Origin: Nocardiopsis alborubida
Lineage (GTDB): Bacteria > Actinomycetota > Actinomycetes > Streptosporangiales > Streptosporangiaceae
Reading direction: 5' to 3'
NCBI RefSeq assembly: GCF_012396365.1
Contig: NZ_JAAXPG010000012.1
Coordinates: forward strand, 1 to 64,000
Length of the DNA: 64,000 nucleotides
The position numbers and the translations under genes are program-made. The notes under the pieces are model-generated. The model was not told the DNA's origin. It did no database searches and saw nothing but the letters and a program-made list of their open reading frames with translations. This document shows, piece after piece, positions 1-7,654 of this stretch (position 1 is the stretch's first letter; each line of letters begins with the position of its first letter).

Positions 1-224
1 TGGCCCATGATCTGGCGGTGGTGCGTCAGGTGAGTGACCGGGTCGCGGTGATGCGTGCGGGTGAGGTGGTGGAGATGGGTGACAGCGACGCGGTGTACGA
101 GAATCCCACCAGCGACTACACCCGCCAGCTGCTGACGGCCGCTCCTGTCCTGGACCCCGACGAGGCCCGCCGTCTGCGTGCCGGGCGCGTGGAGAAGCGA
201 GCCGAGGGCAAGGTCGTCGCCTGA
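1..224 (+). CDS. Peptide-type ABC transporter ATP-binding protein, C-terminal fragment
   Basis: Only the last 74 codons are in the window; the frame is open to the left edge (reading from base 3). The fragment begins with AHDLAVVRQVSDRVAVM, the switch-histidine (H-loop) region, and continues with the short beta hairpin (MRAGEVVEMGDSDAVY) and the NPTSDYTRQLL segment typical of DppD/DppF/OppF oligopeptide-transporter ATPases. These hydrolyse ATP on the cytoplasmic face to drive import of peptides or nickel-type ligands through a membrane permease pair. The Walker motifs lie outside the window, so the substrate class rests on the C-terminal pattern alone. The stop codon is the first three bases of a 9-bp tandem repeat, and a strong hairpin follows, so this is probably the last gene of its operon. 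Confidence 0.85.
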   Translation, partial: AHDLAVVRQVSDRVAVMRAGEVVEMGDSDAVYENPTSDYTRQLLTAAPVLDPDEARRLRAGRVEKRAEGKVVA

Positions 225-257
225 CGGTCCTGACGGTCCTGACGGTCCTGACGGTCC
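222..257. repeat. Four perfect tandem copies of a 9-bp unit
   Basis: The unit TGACGGTCC occurs at 222, 231, 240 and 249 without a mismatch. The first copy contains the TGA stop of the ABC gene. The unit carries a TGA, and because its length is a multiple of three every copy puts a stop in the same frame. This looks like slippage-generated microsatellite DNA; no function is evident. Confidence 0.9.
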
Positions 258-295
258 CGGTGGACCGGTCGCCGACCGGAGAGGGACCGACCCGA

Positions 296-333
296 CGCCG
301 GTGCCGCCGCGGAACCCCGCGGCGGCACCGGCG
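296..333 (+). terminator. Strong hairpin terminator after the ABC ATPase gene
   Basis: A perfect 17-bp stem (arms 296-312 and 317-333) with a 4-nt AACC loop is followed by TTTCGTG. It lies 72 bp after the stop of the ABC gene and before the convergent tetR gene. Short T-tract hairpins of this type are usual for high-GC actinobacteria. Confidence 0.8.
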
Positions 334-470
334 TTTCGTGTGCGGAAGGGGTCGCGGGCTCCGGCTCCCGGGGTGCCGGGCAGCCGGGCCCGGGCCGGGG
401 CGAAGACCCCCGGAACCCCCGGTGCCGTGACCACAAAGGTTCGTCGGGGCCGCCCCTCCACCGTTCCACC

Positions 471-577
471 GTGATCTTGTACTTATAGCGGGTCTCGACG
501 GTCCAACCTCGCTATAAGTACAAGATCATCGCAGGTCAGGGCACTCGTGCCACGCCAGCAACGGTTCCGGCCGGTCC
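471..577 (+). repeat. Dispersed palindromic element, copy A (intact)
   Basis: Two perfect 19-nt inverted arms (472-490 and 510-528, TGATCTTGTACTTATAGCG and its complement) enclose a 19-nt loop. A tail of about 50 bp, to 577, follows. Copy B at 11568 has the same arm, loop and tail lengths and clearly similar tail sequence; degenerate relatives lie at 23752 and 32882. The arms are AT-richer than the surroundings. This copy fills the space between the convergent ABC and tetR genes and ends next to the tetR stop. Confidence 0.85.
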
Positions 578-578
578 G

Positions 579-1211
579 CTAGCCCGAGGGCCCGCCTCCG
601 GTCGCCGCCGCGGCGAACAGGCGGGCCAGCTCCCGGGCGTAGTCCTCGTGCTCCTCGGCCGGTCTGCGCCGGAGTCGGCCCGGGACCGCGTTCAGGGCGG
701 CGAAGAGGGCGTCGGTGAACACCTCCGGGTCGAAGGCGCGGAACTCCCCGTGGCCCTGCCCCTCGGTGAGGAAGCCGACCAGTTCGGCGCGCCCGGCGTC
801 CTGTCCCCGCGCGATCCACTCGCGGACGGAGGCGGGCACGTCCGCGCCGCTGATCTCCTGGCGCACGGCCACCTCCTGCGGATGGCGCGAGCAGTGCATG
901 ACGTGGCCGGTGACGATGCGCACCAGGGCGTCCTCGAACCCCGCCAGCGGTTCGGGCCCGCCCTCCATCGCCCGGTCCAGGCGGGCGTTGACGTACTCCA
1001 GCACCTGCCGGAGCAGCCGTTCCTTCGTTCTGAAGTGATACGTGATCAGGCCGGGGCTGACCGAGGCCCGTGCGGCGATGCGCACGAAGGACGCCCGCGC
1101 GTACCCCTCCTCGGCGATGGTCTCGACCGCCGCCCGCACGATCTGCCCGCGGCGGGCCTCCTCGATGAAGGAGCGCTTGGCTTCCCCGTCCCCGCTGTCG
1201 ACTGGTTGCAT
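579..1211 (-). CDS. TetR-family transcriptional regulator
   Basis: A 210-residue cytoplasmic DNA-binding repressor. Residues about 20-66 form the TetR helix-turn-helix domain (IVRAAVETIAEEGYARASF, then VSPGLITYHFRTKERLL), with the YHF recognition-helix ending typical of the family. The remainder is the all-helical ligand-binding domain, resembling the BetI/TetR_C_6-like group (HPQEVAVRQEISG region), but the ligand cannot be read from sequence. The ATG at 1211 is the only start that keeps the whole HTH domain. It is divergent from the YqeB-like gene at 1335, and the 123-bp gap holds a TCAACT-N7-AGTTGA dyad, so autoregulation and control of the neighbour are plausible (inference). Confidence 0.9.
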   Translation of the reverse strand: MQPVDSGDGEAKRSFIEEARRGQIVRAAVETIAEEGYARASFVRIAARASVSPGLITYHFRTKERLLRQVLEYVNARLDRAMEGGPEPLAGFEDALVRIVTGHVMHCSRHPQEVAVRQEISGADVPASVREWIARGQDAGRAELVGFLTEGQGHGEFRAFDPEVFTDALFAALNAVPGRLRRRPAEEHEDYARELARLFAAAATGGGPSG

Positions 1212-1229
1212 GTACAGAATCCTATATGC

Positions 1230-1248
1230 TCAACTAGGAAGGAGTTGA
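1230..1248. promoter_or_regulatory. Candidate operator for the divergent TetR
   Basis: Inverted repeat TCAACTAGGAAGGAGTTGA with 6-bp arms and a 7-nt spacer, 19 bp upstream of the tetR start and about 87 bp before the YqeB-like gene. The size fits a TetR dimer. Assignment to this regulator is by position only. Confidence 0.45.
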
Positions 1249-1334
1249 CCACCACGGAGGACGCGTCGGAGGGGTAGACGGGGGCGGGTTCGCCACCGCC
1301 CCGACCGCGGCCGCCGCCAGGGAGAGGACTTCCC

Positions 1335-2057
1335 ATGACCGACACCCGCCGACCTCCGTCCGTCGTCCGTGAGCACGGGGCGACCCACGTGCTGCTGTGG
1401 ACCCTCTTCCCCCTGCTCGGGGCCGGGCTGGGCTGGGTGCTGTCCCGGGTGCCGGGCTGGCTCACACTCCTGCCGGAGTGGGTCCACCAGCTCCCGCTGG
1501 TCCCGGGGCAGGAGCAGGTCGCCCTCCTGGCGCGCCTGGACGGACCGGTCCTCACAACCGTCCTCGTGGTCCTCGGGGTCCTCGCGGGCGGCTTCGTCGC
1601 GCTCGCGTCCTACGACGACATGGTCGCCGTCGAGGCGGACGGGGGCGGGGTGCGCGTCATCCGGTCCGGCCGGAAGGCGGAGTTCGCCCGGGAGAGGGTG
1701 GGCGCGGTCTTCGTCGATGGACGGGACCTGGTCCTGCTGGGCACGGACACCGCCGAGCTCGCCCGCGAGCGCACCGGCCACAGCGCCGATCGGCTCCGCG
1801 CCGCGTTCGAGGCGCAGGGTTACCCCTGGCGAGACGGCGATCCCCACGCGGACCGGTTCCGGCGCTGGGTCGACGGAATGCCGGGTCTGGAGCAGCACGT
1901 CCAGGCGGTTCTGCGGGCCCGCCGGGAGGCGCTGCGGGCGAAGGACGACGACGACAGCGCCGAGCTGCGCGCCGAACTCGCCGGTCTGGGCGTGGTCGTG
2001 CGCGATGAGGGGGACCGCCAGTACTGGCGTCCGGTCCGCGGCGGATCCGGCGGCTGA
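1335..2057 (+). CDS. YqeB-like membrane protein with bacterial PH-like domain
   Basis: A 240-residue protein with two hydrophobic segments near the N-terminus (about 19-40 and 74-92), then a soluble part starting with YDDMVAVEADGGGVRVIRSGRKAEFARERVGAVFVDGRDLVLL. That alternation of short strands resembles the bacterial PH-like domain of YqeB proteins, which are common and uncharacterised in actinomycetes. The C-terminal part is charged and helical (RRWVDGMPGLEQHVQAVLRAR onwards). The ATG is preceded by GGAGAGGA at good spacing. It stands alone between the divergent tetR and the Zur-controlled ribosomal genes. The family call comes from overall pattern; no biochemical role is known to me. Confidence 0.7.
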   Translation: MTDTRRPPSVVREHGATHVLLWTLFPLLGAGLGWVLSRVPGWLTLLPEWVHQLPLVPGQEQVALLARLDGPVLTTVLVVLGVLAGGFVALASYDDMVAVEADGGGVRVIRSGRKAEFARERVGAVFVDGRDLVLLGTDTAELARERTGHSADRLRAAFEAQGYPWRDGDPHADRFRRWVDGMPGLEQHVQAVLRARREALRAKDDDDSAELRAELAGLGVVVRDEGDRQYWRPVRGGSGG

Positions 2058-2120
2058 GCCCCGCCGGGGCGGTCCGGGCAGGGGTTGTCCACAGGCGGGA
2101 GACGGCCTGGTCGAATCGGG

Positions 2121-2139
2121 AATGAAAACGGTTATCATT
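2121..2139. promoter_or_regulatory. Zur box upstream of zinc-free ribosomal protein genes
   Basis: AATGAAAACGGTTATCATT is a 19-bp palindrome broken only at one symmetric pair and the centre. It closely matches the actinobacterial Zur operator (TGAAAATGATTTTCA type). It lies 37 bp before the rpmG start, where Zur bound to zinc would block transcription and release it under zinc starvation. Confidence 0.85.
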
Positions 2140-2175
2140 GACTTGTAACGCGTGGGAACACCCGAGGAGGCATCC

Positions 2176-2340
2176 ATGGCACGCAACGAGATCCGGCCGA
2201 TCATCAAGCTCAAGTCGACCGCGGGGACGGGCTTCACCTACGTCACCCGCAAGAACCGGCGCAACACGCCCGACCGGCTCACCCTGAAGAAGTACGACCC
2301 GCGCGTCCGCCGCCACGTCGAGTTCCGCGAGGAGCGCTGA
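2176..2340 (+). CDS. rpmG: 50S ribosomal protein L33, zinc-independent paralogue
   Basis: A 54-residue protein starting [20 protein letters not shown], a typical L33. The two CxxC pairs of zinc-binding L33 are absent (no cysteine at all), so this is the C-minus form used under zinc limitation. The ATG at 2176 was chosen over an in-frame GTG at 2152 because it has GAGGAGG just upstream and gives the standard L33 N-terminus. It is first in a run with L31 type B and L32 behind a Zur box. The zinc-economy interpretation is established for such clusters in Streptomyces and Mycobacterium and is inferred here from the same arrangement. Confidence 0.95.
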   Translation: MARNEIRPIIKLKSTAGTGFTYVTRKNRRNTPDRLTLKKYDPRVRRHVEFREER

Positions 2341-2384
2341 GCGGGCGGGCGACCGCGTCCAACGACCACCCCAAGGGGGCACAC

Positions 2385-2633
2385 ATGAAGCAGGGAATCC
2401 ACCCCGACTACCAGCCGGTCGTCTTCCGCGACCGCGCGGCCGACTTCTCCTTCCTCACCAGGTCCACCGCCACCAGCGACAAGACCATCGAGTGGAGCGA
2501 CGGCCGTACCTACCCGCTGATCGACGTCGAGATCTCCAGCGCCAGCCACCCCTTCTACACGGGCAACGCCCGCGTGGTCGACACGGCCGGCCGCGTGGAG
2601 CGCTTCCAGCGCCGTTACCAGCGCAGGGGCTGA
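2385..2633 (+). CDS. rpmE2: 50S ribosomal protein L31 type B, zinc-independent
   Basis: 82 residues starting [20 protein letters not shown], with the [10 protein letters not shown] segment characteristic of L31. It contains no cysteine, which marks the type-B paralogue that replaces zinc-containing L31 when zinc is scarce, freeing zinc from ribosomes. It lies 44 bp after rpmG in the same direction and is probably in the same Zur-controlled transcript. Length is normal for type B (80-90 residues). Confidence 0.95.
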   Translation: MKQGIHPDYQPVVFRDRAADFSFLTRSTATSDKTIEWSDGRTYPLIDVEISSASHPFYTGNARVVDTAGRVERFQRRYQRRG

Positions 2634-2699
2634 CCGACAGAACGCGAGGCGGGGCCCGGCGCCCCGCCCCCGAACCACCCGAGAAGAAGGCAGGACCCG

Positions 2700-2870
2700 A
2701 TGGCCGTACCCAAGCGCAGGATGTCGCGGTCCAACACCCGCACGCGCCGCTCCCAGTGGAAGGCCGCCACCCCCGACCTGGTGCGCGTCCACATCCGCGG
2801 CCGCGAGTACCTCGTGCCGCGCAACCTCGTGCGCGCCTACGAGCGCGGACTGCTCGCGCCGCCCGAGTAG
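2700..2870 (+). CDS. rpmF: 50S ribosomal protein L32, zinc-independent paralogue
   Basis: A 56-residue protein starting [20 protein letters not shown] and ending in [12 protein letters not shown]. The basic N-terminus MAVPKRRxSxSxTRxRRxxW is the L32 signature. The CxxC...C cysteines of zinc-type L32 are missing, so it is a C-minus copy like its two neighbours. AGAAGG lies upstream of the ATG. Third gene of the zinc-saving cluster; a hairpin follows within 25 bp of the stop. rpmB and rpsN/rpsR paralogues, often found in such clusters, are not present here. Confidence 0.93.
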   Translation: MAVPKRRMSRSNTRTRRSQWKAATPDLVRVHIRGREYLVPRNLVRAYERGLLAPPE

Positions 2871-2893
2871 ACGGCCCCGGCGCGGCCCGTCCG

Positions 2894-2920
2894 GCCCCGC
2901 CCCGGCCTCCCGGGCGGGGC
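2894..2920 (+). terminator. Hairpin after rpmF
   Basis: Perfect 9-bp stem (GCCCCGCCC at 2894-2902 with its complement at 2912-2920) and a 9-nt loop, 24 bp after the rpmF stop. No T-run. It probably ends the ribosomal-protein transcript before the tetR gene. Confidence 0.5.
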
Positions 2921-2945
2921 GCCCGGCCGTCGTAAGGTGGTGGGC

Positions 2946-3611
2946 ATGCCAGCCCGAACGCCCCGTACCGCGCCCGGCGACGACGCCCCGGGGCTGCGCG
3001 CAGACGCGCTGCACAACCGCCACCGCATCGTCGAGGCGGCCCGCGCGGCCTTCTCCGAACGCGGGATCGACGTGCCGATGTCCGCCATCGCCCGCCGCGC
3101 CGGGGTGGGGATCGCCACCCTCTACCGCCGCTTCCCCACCCGCGAGTCCCTGGTCACCGAGGTGTTCGCCGACCAGTTGGAGGACTGCGCCTCCCACGTC
3201 GACGACGCCCTCGCCGACCCGGACCCCTGGCGGGGCTTCTGCACGGCCGTCGAACGGGTGTGCGCGATGCAGGCCGCCGACCGGGGCTTCACCGGCGCGT
3301 TCCTCAGCGCCTTCCCCGGCGCCATCCCCTTCGAGGAGAAGCGCGAGCGCGCCGAACGCGGCCTCACCGAACTCATCCGCCGGGCGAAGGCGGCCGGGCG
3401 GCTGCGCCCCGACTTCGCGCTGGAGGACCTCACGCTGCTGCTCCTGGCCAACTGCGGGGCCGCCTCCGGCCCTCCCGAGGAGGCCGCCGCCTCCTCGCGC
3501 CGCCTGGTGGCCTACCTCCTCCAGTCCTTCGAGAGCAAGGGGGAGCCCCGCCCGCTGCCCGCGGTCCCGCGGATCGGGCTGGGCCAGATCCCGGACCTCG
3601 CCACGGGCTGA
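2946..3611 (+). CDS. TetR-family transcriptional regulator (SbtR-like C-terminus)
   Basis: 221 residues. The HTH domain spans about residues 20-75 (HRIVEAARAAFSERGIDVPM, then GVGIATLYRRFPTRESLV), with the LYRRFPTRE motif typical of the TetR subgroup carrying an SbtR-like ligand domain. The rest is helical (WRGFCTAVERVCAMQAADRG onwards) and would bind an unknown small molecule. The ATG at 2946 is preceded by AAGGTGG; an in-frame GTG nine bases earlier is less likely because it overlaps that site. The kinase-flippase gene starts 70 bp downstream on the same strand and may be co-transcribed. No convincing palindrome is visible at its own promoter. Confidence 0.88.
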   Translation: MPARTPRTAPGDDAPGLRADALHNRHRIVEAARAAFSERGIDVPMSAIARRAGVGIATLYRRFPTRESLVTEVFADQLEDCASHVDDALADPDPWRGFCTAVERVCAMQAADRGFTGAFLSAFPGAIPFEEKRERAERGLTELIRRAKAAGRLRPDFALEDLTLLLLANCGAASGPPEEAAASSRRLVAYLLQSFESKGEPRPLPAVPRIGLGQIPDLATG

Positions 3612-3681
3612 GCGCGGCCGGTCCCGCGAAACGCACCGTCCCTGGTACCCGGCCCCCGCGGAGTCGGGCAGTCTTGGGAGT

Positions 3682-6249
3682 GTGACAACGCGAACCGACG
3701 AGACCCCCGCGCCGGACCCCCGGACACCGCGAGCCCCGCGCAGGCCCGTCGACCTCCTCACGGGAGCGGTCGGCCTGCTCGTGGTGGCGGCGATCATGAT
3801 CGCCGTCCGCGTGGTCACCGACGGTGTGGAGGGGACCGACCCCGACCGGCTCCGCGCGCTGCTGCCCACCGGCCTGCTCCTGCTCGTCGCCGGGGGCGCC
3901 AACCTCCTGCTGATCGTCCTGGTCAGCTACGTCGTCCTGCGCACGCTGTTCACCGGGCGGCGGCGCTCCCTGGCCCGGCCGGTCGCCGCCGGGATCGCCG
4001 CGTACACCCTCGCCTCGCTGATCAACGCCAGCCTCTTCGCTCTGATCGGCCCGGAGCGGTTCCCCGACGCGCTCGCCCCCGACGACGTCTTCACCAGCGC
4101 CACCCTCGGCTACGTGGCCGCCGTCCTGGCCTTCGTCCGCACCATGCCCACCGGGCTGCCTCGGGTCCGCTCGATCCTGTGGGCGGGCAACACCACCGTC
4201 GCGGTCTGCGCCCTGCTGGCCGGGGTCACCAGCGTCCTCGCCCTGGTCCTGACCGTCCTGGTCGGCCTCACCTGCGCCTCCCTGGTCCGGTACGCGCTGG
4301 GGGAGAGGCCGCCGCCGCAGACCGGCAACGGCCTGGACGCCGAACTGCGCAGGTTCGGGCTGTCCGCCACCGGCGTCTCCCGCGCGGACGACGACGAGGA
4401 GGGCAACCCCCGCCACCTGGCCGAACTCGACGACGGCCGCCGGGTGGAGCTGGTCGTGCTCAGCTCCGAGAACACCGCCGGATTCTGGCGGCGCCTGCGC
4501 GACCTGCTGTTCCTGCGCGGCCCCGTGGCCCCCCGGATGCTCTACGGCGTCCGCCGCCGCGCCGAGCACGCCGCGCTGATGAGCTTCTCGGCCCGGCAAG
4601 CGGGGGCCGCCGTCCCCCGCGTCCTGGCCGTCGGCGAACTCGGGCCCGGCACCGTCCTGCTGGTCCGCGAGCTGCCCGACTTCCGCGCGCTGGACGCACT
4701 CGACGACGAGGAGCTCACCGACGGGCTGATCGACCTGTGCTGGCGCGAACTCGGGCTGCTGCACCGCCACCGGCTCGTCCACGGCAACGTCAACGGCGCC
4801 ACCGTCGGCGTCCTGGGCCGCCCTTCGGGCACAGCCGACCTCTCCGCCGCTGAGGACACACCCGTCCCAGCGGACACCTCCGCGCTGGAGGACACAGCCG
4901 CCAGCCCAACAGACACCTCCGTCCCGGAGGGAACCCCCGCGCCGGTCGACGCCTCCGACCCGGCCGACACCTCCGAAGCCACAGCCCCGACCGTTCCGTC
5001 GGGTCCCCGTGAGGCGGCGGTCCTCCTCACCGGCCTGGACCGCGGCGGTGTGGCCGCCCCCCAGCTCCAGGTCGCCCTGGACCAGGCCGCCATGCTCACC
5101 CTGCTGGCCATGCGGGTGGGGACCGGGCGCGCCGTGGACTCGGCGGTGCGCGCGCTGGGCGTGACCGCCACGGCCGCGGTCCTGCCCTTCCTACAACCCC
5201 CCGGCCTGCCCTACACGCTGCGCAGAGCCCTGCGCGGGGACCGCGGACTCCTGGCCAGGCTGCGCGAGCGCGTGGTGCGCATCGCCCCGGAGGCGCCCTC
5301 CGAACCCGCCCGCCTGGAGCGGATGCGTCCGCGCACCGTGGTCAGCGTCATCGTCGCCACCGTCGTCGGCCTGGTGCTGCTGTACCAGCTCACCGGCGTG
5401 GACTTCACCGCCATCGGCCGGGCCGACCCCGGGTGGACGCTGGCCGCGCTCGCCGCGTCGGTGGTGTGCACGCTCTCCGCCGCGATGATCCTCATCGGCT
5501 TCGTGCCCGCGCCGCTGCCGTGGTGGCGCACCGTCATGGTCCAGTACGCCGGGTCGTTCGTGCGCATCGCCGCCCCCGCCGGGCTGGGGTCGCTCGCGAT
5601 CAACACCCGGTTCGCCACCAGGCAGGGGGTCCCGACCTCCCTGGCCCTGTCCGCGGTGGGCCTCACCCAGCTGGTCGGGTTCCTGGTGCACGTGCCGCTG
5701 CTGCTGGTGTGCGCCTACCTCACCGGAACCTCGTACTGGACCGGTTTCACGCCCTCCCCGACCGTCGTCGTGATCAGCATCGCCGGGACGGCCGTGGTGG
5801 GAGTGGTCCTGCTGCTGCCCCGGCTGCGGCGCGCCCTCAGCGCCCGGGTCCGTCCCTACCTGCGCGGGGTGCTGCCGCGGCTGCTGGACATGCTCCAGAG
5901 CCCGTCCAGCCTGCTGCTGGGCTTCGGCGGAACACTGCTGATCACCGCGGCGTTCGTGCTGTGCCTACAGTTCTCGGTCCTGGCCTTCGCCGACCCGGGC
6001 TCCCGGGTGAGCCTGGTGGCGGTCGCGGTGGTGTTCCTGGCGGGCAACGCGATCGGCTCGGCCGCGCCCACACCCGGAGGCCTGGGCGCGGTGGAGGCCG
6101 CCCTGATCGGCGGTCTGACCACGGTGGCGGGTGTTCCGGCCGCCGTCGCGCTGCCCGCGGTGCTGCTGTTCCGGCTGCTGACCTTCTGGCTGCCGGTCCT
6201 GCCGGGCTGGGGGGCCTTCTCCTACCTCCAGCGCCGCGAGGCCATCTGA
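3682..6249 (+). CDS. Membrane protein: kinase-like domain plus UPF0104 flippase-like domain
   Basis: 855 residues, GTG start. Three parts are visible. Residues about 24-210 are N-terminal membrane helices. Residues 220-500 are a cytoplasmic kinase-like domain with catalytic-loop remnant HGNVNGAT (His-x-Asn in place of HRDxxxxN) and a later LTGLDRGG resembling the metal-binding DFG position. Residues 540-855 form the multi-helix domain of the lysylphosphatidylglycerol-synthase TM/AglD-like (UPF0104) family, ending with GSAAPTPGGLGAVEAAL. The kinase part is split by an acidic Pro/Thr/Asp-rich insertion at about residues 382-443 with repeated PADTS/PxDTS-type units. The family is implicated in lipid or glycolipid translocation; the substrate here is unknown. 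The conserved Asp of the kinase loop is not evident, so activity is doubtful. Confidence 0.8.
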   Translation: MTTRTDETPAPDPRTPRAPRRPVDLLTGAVGLLVVAAIMIAVRVVTDGVEGTDPDRLRALLPTGLLLLVAGGANLLLIVLVSYVVLRTLFTGRRRSLARPVAAGIAAYTLASLINASLFALIGPERFPDALAPDDVFTSATLGYVAAVLAFVRTMPTGLPRVRSILWAGNTTVAVCALLAGVTSVLALVLTVLVGLTCASLVRYALGERPPPQTGNGLDAELRRFGLSATGVSRADDDEEGNPRHLAELDDGRRVELVVLSSENTAGFWRRLRDLLFLRGPVAPRMLYGVRRRAEHAALMSFSARQAGAAVPRVLAVGELGPGTVLLVRELPDFRALDALDDEELTDGLIDLCWRELGLLHRHRLVHGNVNGATVGVLGRPSGTADLSAAEDTPVPADTSALEDTAASPTDTSVPEGTPAPVDASDPADTSEATAPTVPSGPREAAVLLTGLDRGGVAAPQLQVALDQAAMLTLLAMRVGTGRAVDSAVRALGVTATAAVLPFLQPPGLPYTLRRALRGDRGLLARLRERVVRIAPEAPSEPARLERMRPRTVVSVIVATVVGLVLLYQLTGVDFTAIGRADPGWTLAALAASVVCTLSAAMILIGFVPAPLPWWRTVMVQYAGSFVRIAAPAGLGSLAINTRFATRQGVPTSLALSAVGLTQLVGFLVHVPLLLVCAYLTGTSYWTGFTPSPTVVVISIAGTAVVGVVLLLPRLRRALSARVRPYLRGVLPRLLDMLQSPSSLLLGFGGTLLITAAFVLCLQFSVLAFADPGSRVSLVAVAVVFLAGNAIGSAAPTPGGLGAVEAALIGGLTTVAGVPAAVALPAVLLFRLLTFWLPVLPGWGAFSYLQRREAI

Positions 6250-6263
6250 GCGGGGTCCGCTCG

Positions 6264-6722
6264 TCAGGAGAGGCTGGAGCGGGAGGGCACGAGCTTGCCG
6301 ATCCCCCAGGCGGCCAGACCGGTGACGGCGCCGACGGCCGCCCCGGTGAGCAGGCTGCTCGCCACCGAGAAGCCGCGGACGATGACCGCGTGCGCGGCGG
6401 GCGGCAGGTCGCTGAGGTTGCCGCCGAGCGTCGGGGGGTCCCCCTCCCAGGCGGTGTTCCACAGCAGCTGGTGCCCCAGGGCGAGGAGGACGCCGTGGAG
6501 CAGACCGACCACCAGCAGGGTCAGGAACGGGTTCGGCGCCCGGGTCAGGACGGCCACCACCACCCACACGAGCGGGGGGACGAACACGAACAGGGCGTTG
6601 ACGAGCGTTCCCTCCTGGATGAGGTCGAGGTCGTGCAGGACCACGCGGGGCGCCGCGAGCAGGGCCAGCACGACCATGACGGTCCATGACAGGCCGGGAG
6701 CGGAGCGTTTCTGTTCGGTCAT
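6264..6722 (-). CDS. Hypothetical four-helix membrane protein
   Basis: 152 residues, not recognised. Four hydrophobic stretches are visible: TVMVVLALLAAPRVVL, ALFVFVPPLVWVVVAVLT, FLTLLVVGLLHGVLLALGH and a final VASSLLTGAAVGAVTGLAAW, with a short loop (WNTAWEGDPPTLGG) between the third and fourth. It probably sits in the cytoplasmic membrane. The ATG at 6722 gives MTEQKRSAPGLSW; no strong ribosome-binding site is seen. It is convergent with the flippase-like gene, only 14 bp separating the stops, and divergent from the methyltransferase at 6883. Confidence 0.75.
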   Translation of the reverse strand: MTEQKRSAPGLSWTVMVVLALLAAPRVVLHDLDLIQEGTLVNALFVFVPPLVWVVVAVLTRAPNPFLTLLVVGLLHGVLLALGHQLLWNTAWEGDPPTLGGNLSDLPPAAHAVIVRGFSVASSLLTGAAVGAVTGLAAWGIGKLVPSRSSLS

Positions 6723-6735
6723 GGCCACGAGCCTA

Positions 6736-6750
6736 GGGAGACCGTCTCCC
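6736..6750. promoter_or_regulatory. Perfect inverted repeat between divergent genes
   Basis: GGGAGACCGTCTCCC has 7-bp arms around one central base, 14 bp before the start of the membrane-protein gene. The regulator is unknown. Confidence 0.4.
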
Positions 6751-6882
6751 CGCCACATCCGCGTTCGGTATCGACCGTCTACGCCCGCGGTCGACTCCGG
6801 GTCCGCGCTCCGTCGATATTCGGTTGAACCCGCTCCGCCTGGTGCGCACAATGGCCGGGCGGCCACGAGAGGACGGGGACCG

Positions 6883-7635
6883 GTGCGCGACTTCGACGAT
6901 CTGGTGGAGGAGGCCGTGCGGCGGCCGACCTCCGGTTGGGACTTCCGGTTCCTGGACGCGAGGATGGCCGAGGACCCGCTGCCCTGGTCCTATGAGGAGC
7001 GCGCGGGGCAGCTCGTGCGCGCCGCGCGGGCGCCCGTCCTGGACCTGGGCACCGGGGGCGGCGAGCTCCTCTCGTCCCTGGCCCCGCTGCCGCCCGGTTC
7101 CCGGGCCACCGAGGGCTGGCCGCCGAACCTGCCCGTCGCGCGCCGCAGGCTCGCGGCCCTGGCGGTGGACGTGGTCGAGCCGGGCCCCGGCGGGATCCTG
7201 CCCCTGCCCTCCGGAGCGTTCGGCACGGTGCTCGACCGCCACGAGGCCTACGCCCCCGCCGAGGTCGGGCGGGTCCTGGCCCCCGGCGGCGTCTTCGTCA
7301 CCCAGCAGGTCGGCAGTGATGACGGGCGCGAACTCAGCGCCCTCCTGGAGGGGCCGCCCCCGGACCGGGACGCGGACTGGAACCTCGACGCGGCGGTCGC
7401 GGGCCTGGAGGAGGCGGGAATGACCGTCACCCGCGCCCGTCAGGCCCGGACCCCGCGCCGCTTCCACGACGTCGGCGCGCTCGTGTTCTACCTGCGCATG
7501 GTCCCGTGGCAGGTGCCGGGTTTCGACGCGCGCGCCCACCGCGGGCCGCTGCTGCGGCTCCACCGGGACATGGCGCGGGGGACACCGCTCACGTGCACGG
7601 TGCACCGCTTCCTCGTCGAGGCGGCCGGACGCTGA
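6883..7635 (+). CDS. Class I SAM-dependent methyltransferase
   Basis: 250 residues from the GTG at 6883, which has GAGAGGA upstream. SAM-binding motif I is APVLDLGTGGGELL (about residues 46-59). An acidic motif II region (TEGWPPNLPVARRRL) and the GTVLDRHEAYAPAEVGRVLAPGGVFVTQQ strand (motifs post-II/III) follow. The C-terminal half (FHDVGALVFYLRMVPWQVPGF) matches bacterial methyltransferases annotated as UbiE-like or class I; the acceptor is unknown. It is convergent with the MFS gene, 19 bp apart. Membrane segments and signal peptides are absent, so it should act in the cytoplasm. Confidence 0.85.
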   Translation: MRDFDDLVEEAVRRPTSGWDFRFLDARMAEDPLPWSYEERAGQLVRAARAPVLDLGTGGGELLSSLAPLPPGSRATEGWPPNLPVARRRLAALAVDVVEPGPGGILPLPSGAFGTVLDRHEAYAPAEVGRVLAPGGVFVTQQVGSDDGRELSALLEGPPPDRDADWNLDAAVAGLEEAGMTVTRARQARTPRRFHDVGALVFYLRMVPWQVPGFDARAHRGPLLRLHRDMARGTPLTCTVHRFLVEAAGR

Positions 7636-7654
7636 CCGCGCCGCGGACCGGCGC

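Noticed and set aside
222..257. Short regular repeats taken as a CRISPR remnant
   Set aside because: Units are contiguous 9-mers without spacers, and no cas gene is near.
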